From Cudoniella acicularis (Eukaryota > Ascomycota > Leotiomycetes > Helotiales > Helotiaceae): DNA of 21,052 bases. The stretch is taken from positions 1 through 21,052 of the forward strand of contig JAAMPI010001017.1 of the NCBI GenBank assembly GCA_013054445.1. Reading direction: 5' to 3'. The translations under genes were made by a program, and so were the position numbers. Below are positions 20,029 to 21,052 of the stretch, one piece after another. The stretch's first letter is position 1; the number at the start of each line of letters is the position of its first letter. The notes under the pieces are model-generated. The model saw nothing but the letters and a program-made list of their open reading frames with translations. It did no database searches and was not told the origin of the DNA.

Positions 20029-20334
20029 ATAACTTAAGGGAAATAGCATAGAGAACCAGAGTTAGAGGGCACGTGATCATGTGATGAGGTCACGTGATAG
20101 ATCGCAGGATCTCGAGGGCAATCTAGCGAGTGGATTATCCTACGATCTATGTGAGCTAGAGGTAGGATGCTTCTATATAAGCAGATAGGTTTCCTTCTTA
20201 GATACAAGCTTTGTGCTCAAATTTAATTAGCAATCTTATATTATACTTTGATTACCTTTTCCTGTAATGAGATCGCTTCTTACTGATCACCTAGATAGGA
20301 TAAGACCCTTCTCTCTCTTTAGTACTTACTAACC
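20029..20334 (+). repeat. LTR-like fragment, family of 10976-11260
   Basis: It has two CACGTG sites (20070-20075, 20091-20096), TATATAAG near 20175, CTTAGATA and GCTTTGTGCTCAA. It ends CTTACTAAC, in the same order as the sequence at 10976-11260. The edges are approximate. No coding remnant is attached, so this may be a solo LTR. Confidence 0.45.
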
Positions 20335-20435
20335 AGACGTACCATGTCGTACGAAGGCAGCGGCCCAAGTACGAGGATTCGTTACAAGAAGTGTTACGGT
20401 TTCTTATCACGTGCAATCCCGGGTCTGAGGCTCGG

Positions 20436-20633
20436 TAGATCTGTTAGCAGAACCACACAGAGAACTAGGGGTGTAAGGCACTAGAGTCACGTGACTAGAT
20501 CACATGACTAGAGGGACCGATAGACCGAAGCGTCAGGCCTCCGGTTAATAGACCGGCTGGCCGAGCTATTGTAAAAGGACAAGAATAAAGGGAGTAAACC
20601 GCATCCGCTAAAATAGCGGTATCAATACAAATT
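20436..20633 (+). repeat. Second LTR-like fragment (TGTTAG..ATTACA)
   Basis: The sequence begins TGTTAGCAGAA and can end at ATTACA near 20633, so it has LTR-type termini. Its first 90 bases resemble 20029-20100 (AGAGAAC, then GTCACGTGAC, then a CACATGAC-like half site), and both are preceded by TGAGGCTCGG. It contains two hairpins: CCGGT/ACCGG (about 20540-20555) and CCGCTA/TAGCGG (20605-20619). It is a diverged relative of the neighbouring fragment; the boundaries are tentative. Confidence 0.35.
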
Positions 20634-20663
20634 ACAGGCACATCTTTATCGTTGACTTGATCC

Positions 20664-20933
20664 TGTCACAGATCTGGTGCAACGCACAGTCCTGTGGCTA
20701 GGGAGACTCAGACAGTGTGGCGCTATATACGACAGGAGGCTGCGACGCGGCCCCTGACCCCTTATCACGTGCCCTCGCTTACCAGTACTCACCTCCTGTA
20801 TATAGACCCCTTAAGGGACCCCTCTTCCTTCTTCTCTCCTTAGCTTAGTTTCTTCGTAATATAACACCTTCTTATAAATACGTCCCCNACGTGACGTCAG
20901 GGGCCCCTCGTGCCCTTTTATAGAGCTATAACA
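20664..20933 (+). repeat. LTR (5' LTR of an element running off the right edge)
   Basis: It is homologous to 70-329 along its whole length, with TGTCACAG at the start and CTATAACA at the end. It has a CACGTG (20766-20771), a TATATAGA box and the same CT-rich initiation stretch. The differences from the left copy run in both directions and are nearly all transitions. After it come about 105 bp without coding signal, then ATGCCGCCACGT at 21040 to the window end, possibly the start of the element's first ORF. The orientation and position suggest a 5' LTR. One N is at 20887. Confidence 0.7.
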
Positions 20934-21052
20934 TTAAAACTAAGCTCTCTCTTCTTGCCTAGGAAGGCCTTTAGAATATCCTACCTGACGACGATCACAC
21001 GAACCTACGATATATAAAACAAGACGAACAACCCTTACGATGCCGCCACGTG

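Overview
The window looks like a piece of a filamentous ascomycete genome (Pezizomycotina; a Helotiales-type Leotiomycete would fit, but that is inference). The reasons are short introns (46-70 nt) with GT..AG ends and CTRAY-like branch points, two HET-domain (heterokaryon incompatibility) genes, and transposon relics carrying the CpA/TpG-to-TpA signature of repeat-induced point mutation (RIP). No tRNA or rRNA gene and no CRISPR array were seen.

Layout. Positions 1-329 hold the 3' end of an LTR retrotransposon: a pol tail, a polypurine tract and a 260-bp LTR. From 930 to 5610 is a compact housekeeping block. It contains a small single-pass membrane protein with a PPPY motif (minus), the 9-1-1 clamp subunit Rad1 (minus), the oligosaccharyltransferase subunit Ost5 (minus, three exons) and the SAGA/ADA histone acetyltransferase Gcn5 (plus, three exons, with an unusual in-frame N-terminal extension). 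A possible spliced 53-codon gene follows at 5994-6223. From about 6240 to 7020 the plus strand is G/purine-rich and has a G-quadruplex motif. From about 7103 to 10975 lies a RIP-destroyed Ty1/copia element on the minus strand, truncated at its 3' end and full of N calls. Another LTR-like sequence abuts it at about 11000-11260.

The right half is a typical accessory compartment. Two minus-strand HET-domain genes (11443-14521 and 17247-19230) flank an extremely AT-rich RIP island (about 15570-16250). The first HET gene splices into a C-terminal multi-helix membrane region, giving a predicted 1005-aa membrane-tethered HET protein. The second is a classic 642-aa HET protein. From about 20000 to the end are LTR fragments. 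They finish with a 270-bp LTR of the same family as the one at the left edge, here placed as a 5' LTR whose element continues out of the window.

How the genes relate. The housekeeping block covers checkpoint signalling, N-glycosylation and chromatin acetylation and shows no shared pathway; it is simply dense. The HET genes are candidate non-self recognition or cell-death genes in a transposon-rich, RIP-affected neighbourhood, where such genes are expected to diversify. No wholly new system could be proven. The best leads are the HET plus membrane-domain architecture, the Gcn5 extension, the PPxY membrane microprotein, and the copia element with a half-tRNA-type primer site.
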